Source: Kitasatospora sp. CB01950 (GTDB lineage Bacteria; Actinomycetota; Actinomycetes; Streptomycetales; Streptomycetaceae). Taken from it: a stretch of 64,000 nucleotides of DNA. Below, in pieces: positions 61,873-64,000 of this stretch. Where the stretch lies: contig NZ_LISX01000002.1 of the NCBI RefSeq assembly GCF_001905465.1, positions 681,425 through 745,424 on the forward strand. Direction: 5' to 3'. Numbering within the stretch: position 1 is the stretch's first letter; the number at the start of each line of letters is the position of its first letter. Position numbers and translations under genes: made by a program. The notes beneath the pieces were generated by a model. It was not told the DNA's origin, did no database searches, and saw only the letters and a program-made list of their open reading frames with translations.

Positions 61873-61919
61873 GCGGGCCGACTCCTCGCGTCCGGGGGGG
61901 GTGGTGGACGGAGAACGTA

Positions 61920-61963
61920 CCGCCCCGGCGTCCTCCGTCGGTGGACGGAGGACGCCGGGGCGG
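61920..61963 (-). terminator. Perfect 20-bp hairpin terminator of the lpd gene
   Basis: A perfect stem of 20 bp (61920-61939 with 61944-61963), loop GGTG, 24 nt after the dihydrolipoyl dehydrogenase stop on the minus strand. Confidence 0.8.
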
Positions 61964-61987
61964 GCCGGGCTCACCCGAACAGGGGAA

Positions 61988-63394
<1,407 letters not shown>

Positions 63395-63472
63395 GTTCCT
63401 CGTTCCTCCGAAGACTTCGACAACCGACGGTGGCTTCGCGGCCATGGGGTCAGTACATCAGGTCACGAACCG

Positions 63473-64000
63473 TCAGAGCTCGGGGAGGTCGGGCAGTGCG
63501 TGCCGGAACAGCCAGTCGTCGAGCAGCGGGCGCAGCGGGCGGTCGGTGTAGTGCGAGGCGTGGGCGGCGAAGTCGTCGGTGGTGACGACGGAGTGCCGGT
63601 GGGCGGTGGCCCAGCCGTGCAGCAGGCGGAAGAACGCGGCGTCGCCGAGGGCGCTGCGCAGGGCGTGCACGGTGAGGCCGCCGCGTTCGTACACCCGGTC
63701 GTCGAACATGTGCCGTTTGCCGGGGTCGCCGATGGCGAGGTCCTGGGGCAGGCCGCGCAGTTGGCGGTGGGCGTCGGCGGCCCTGGCCTGCGCGGTGGGG
63801 CCTCCGGTGCGCTCGGACCACAGCCATTCGGCGTACTTGGCGAGGCCTTCGTTGAGCCAGATGTGCCGCCAGTCGGCGATGGTGACGCTGTTGCCGAACC
63901 ACTGGTGGGCGAGTTCGTGGGCGACCAGGCGTTCCCAGCCGCGCTGCCCGTCGACGTGGTTGCGGCCGAAGGTGGCCATGCCCTGGGCCTCGACGGGGAC
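63473..64000 (-). CDS. M1-family zinc aminopeptidase, C-terminal part (5' end outside window)
   Basis: The frame is open through the window edge and 175 residues are visible. VAHELAHQWFGNSVTIADWR contains the HExxH-x18-E zinc site (HELAH, with the second Glu in WLNEGLAKYAEWLW). EAQGMATFGR just before it is a continuation of the M1 core. Only ~75 residues follow the zinc site up to RPLRPLLDDWLFRHALPDLP, so it is a short M1 enzyme of the actinobacterial secreted-type subfamily rather than a PepN with a long C-terminal domain. A signal peptide cannot be assessed. Confidence 0.88.
   Translation of the reverse strand, partial: VPVEAQGMATFGRNHVDGQRGWERLVAHELAHQWFGNSVTIADWRHIWLNEGLAKYAEWLWSERTGGPTAQARAADAHRQLRGLPQDLAIGDPGKRHMFDDRVYERGGLTVHALRSALGDAAFFRLLHGWATAHRHSVVTTDDFAAHASHYTDRPLRPLLDDWLFRHALPDLPEL

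Overview
The window looks like a chromosomal segment of a high-GC actinomycete, most likely Streptomycetaceae (Streptomyces or Kitasatospora). Coding sequence is extremely G/C-rich at third codon positions, GTG starts are frequent, and several -10 elements sit about 7 nt from the start codon, as in leaderless mRNAs. Characteristic families are present: SigE-type sigma factor, SARP, DUF397, LAL-type LuxR, streptogrisin and class III lanthipeptide genes. I saw no rRNA, tRNA, CRISPR array, insertion sequence or phage gene.

Layout. 1-16.8 kb is mixed metabolism and transport: a P450 tail, an ArsR regulator, a fungal-type cytosine deaminase coupled to a nucleotidyltransferase, an 851-aa protein with a 465-residue acidic Glu/Ala/Val repeat, a lipase-maturation-factor protein, an orphan sugar-binding lipoprotein, two tandem paralogues of unknown function, three EamA transporters (one divergent from a MocR regulator), an Fpg/Nei glycosylase and a PfkB kinase. 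16.8-31.1 kb holds an unrecognised beta-rich protein, YdcF, a drug-efflux MFS pump divergent from a SigE-type sigma factor and its membrane partner, HIT, AraC, LacI with a possible operator inside its own gene, a lactate-monooxygenase-like enzyme, an Lrp/gamma-lyase pair and a Tat-exported erythromycin-esterase-like protein. 31.1-47.2 kb holds DUF1028, a two-component FMN monooxygenase/reductase pair, a secreted TNT-domain (NAD+ glycohydrolase-like) protein, PadR, streptogrisin, a chain of five small genes each overlapping the next by 4 nt (GTGA), FadH, an S4 RNA-binding protein, YchJ, a deacetylase/acyltransferase pair and a ClpC-type ATPase.

47.2-60.5 kb is the notable part: two lanthipeptide-type systems with their regulators. 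The first has a LAL regulator, a 78-aa Ser/Thr-rich but cysteine-free candidate precursor and a LanM. The LanM dehydratase motifs are intact, but the cyclase half is eroded and lacks the zinc-ligand Cys motifs. Enzyme and substrate therefore agree on a product with dehydroamino acids and no thioether rings. Next come a divergent SARP, an orphan DUF397 gene, and a class III cluster: three tandem 34-aa precursors on an exact 202-bp period, a hairpin that may act as an attenuator, a LanKC synthetase and an MFS exporter coupled by a GTGA overlap. An 11-bp direct-repeat array of the SARP-operator type lies upstream of the adjacent bactofilin-like gene.

60.5-64 kb returns to housekeeping: a DUF2252 protein, dihydrolipoyl dehydrogenase with a strong terminator, and the C-terminal part of an M1 aminopeptidase cut by the window edge.
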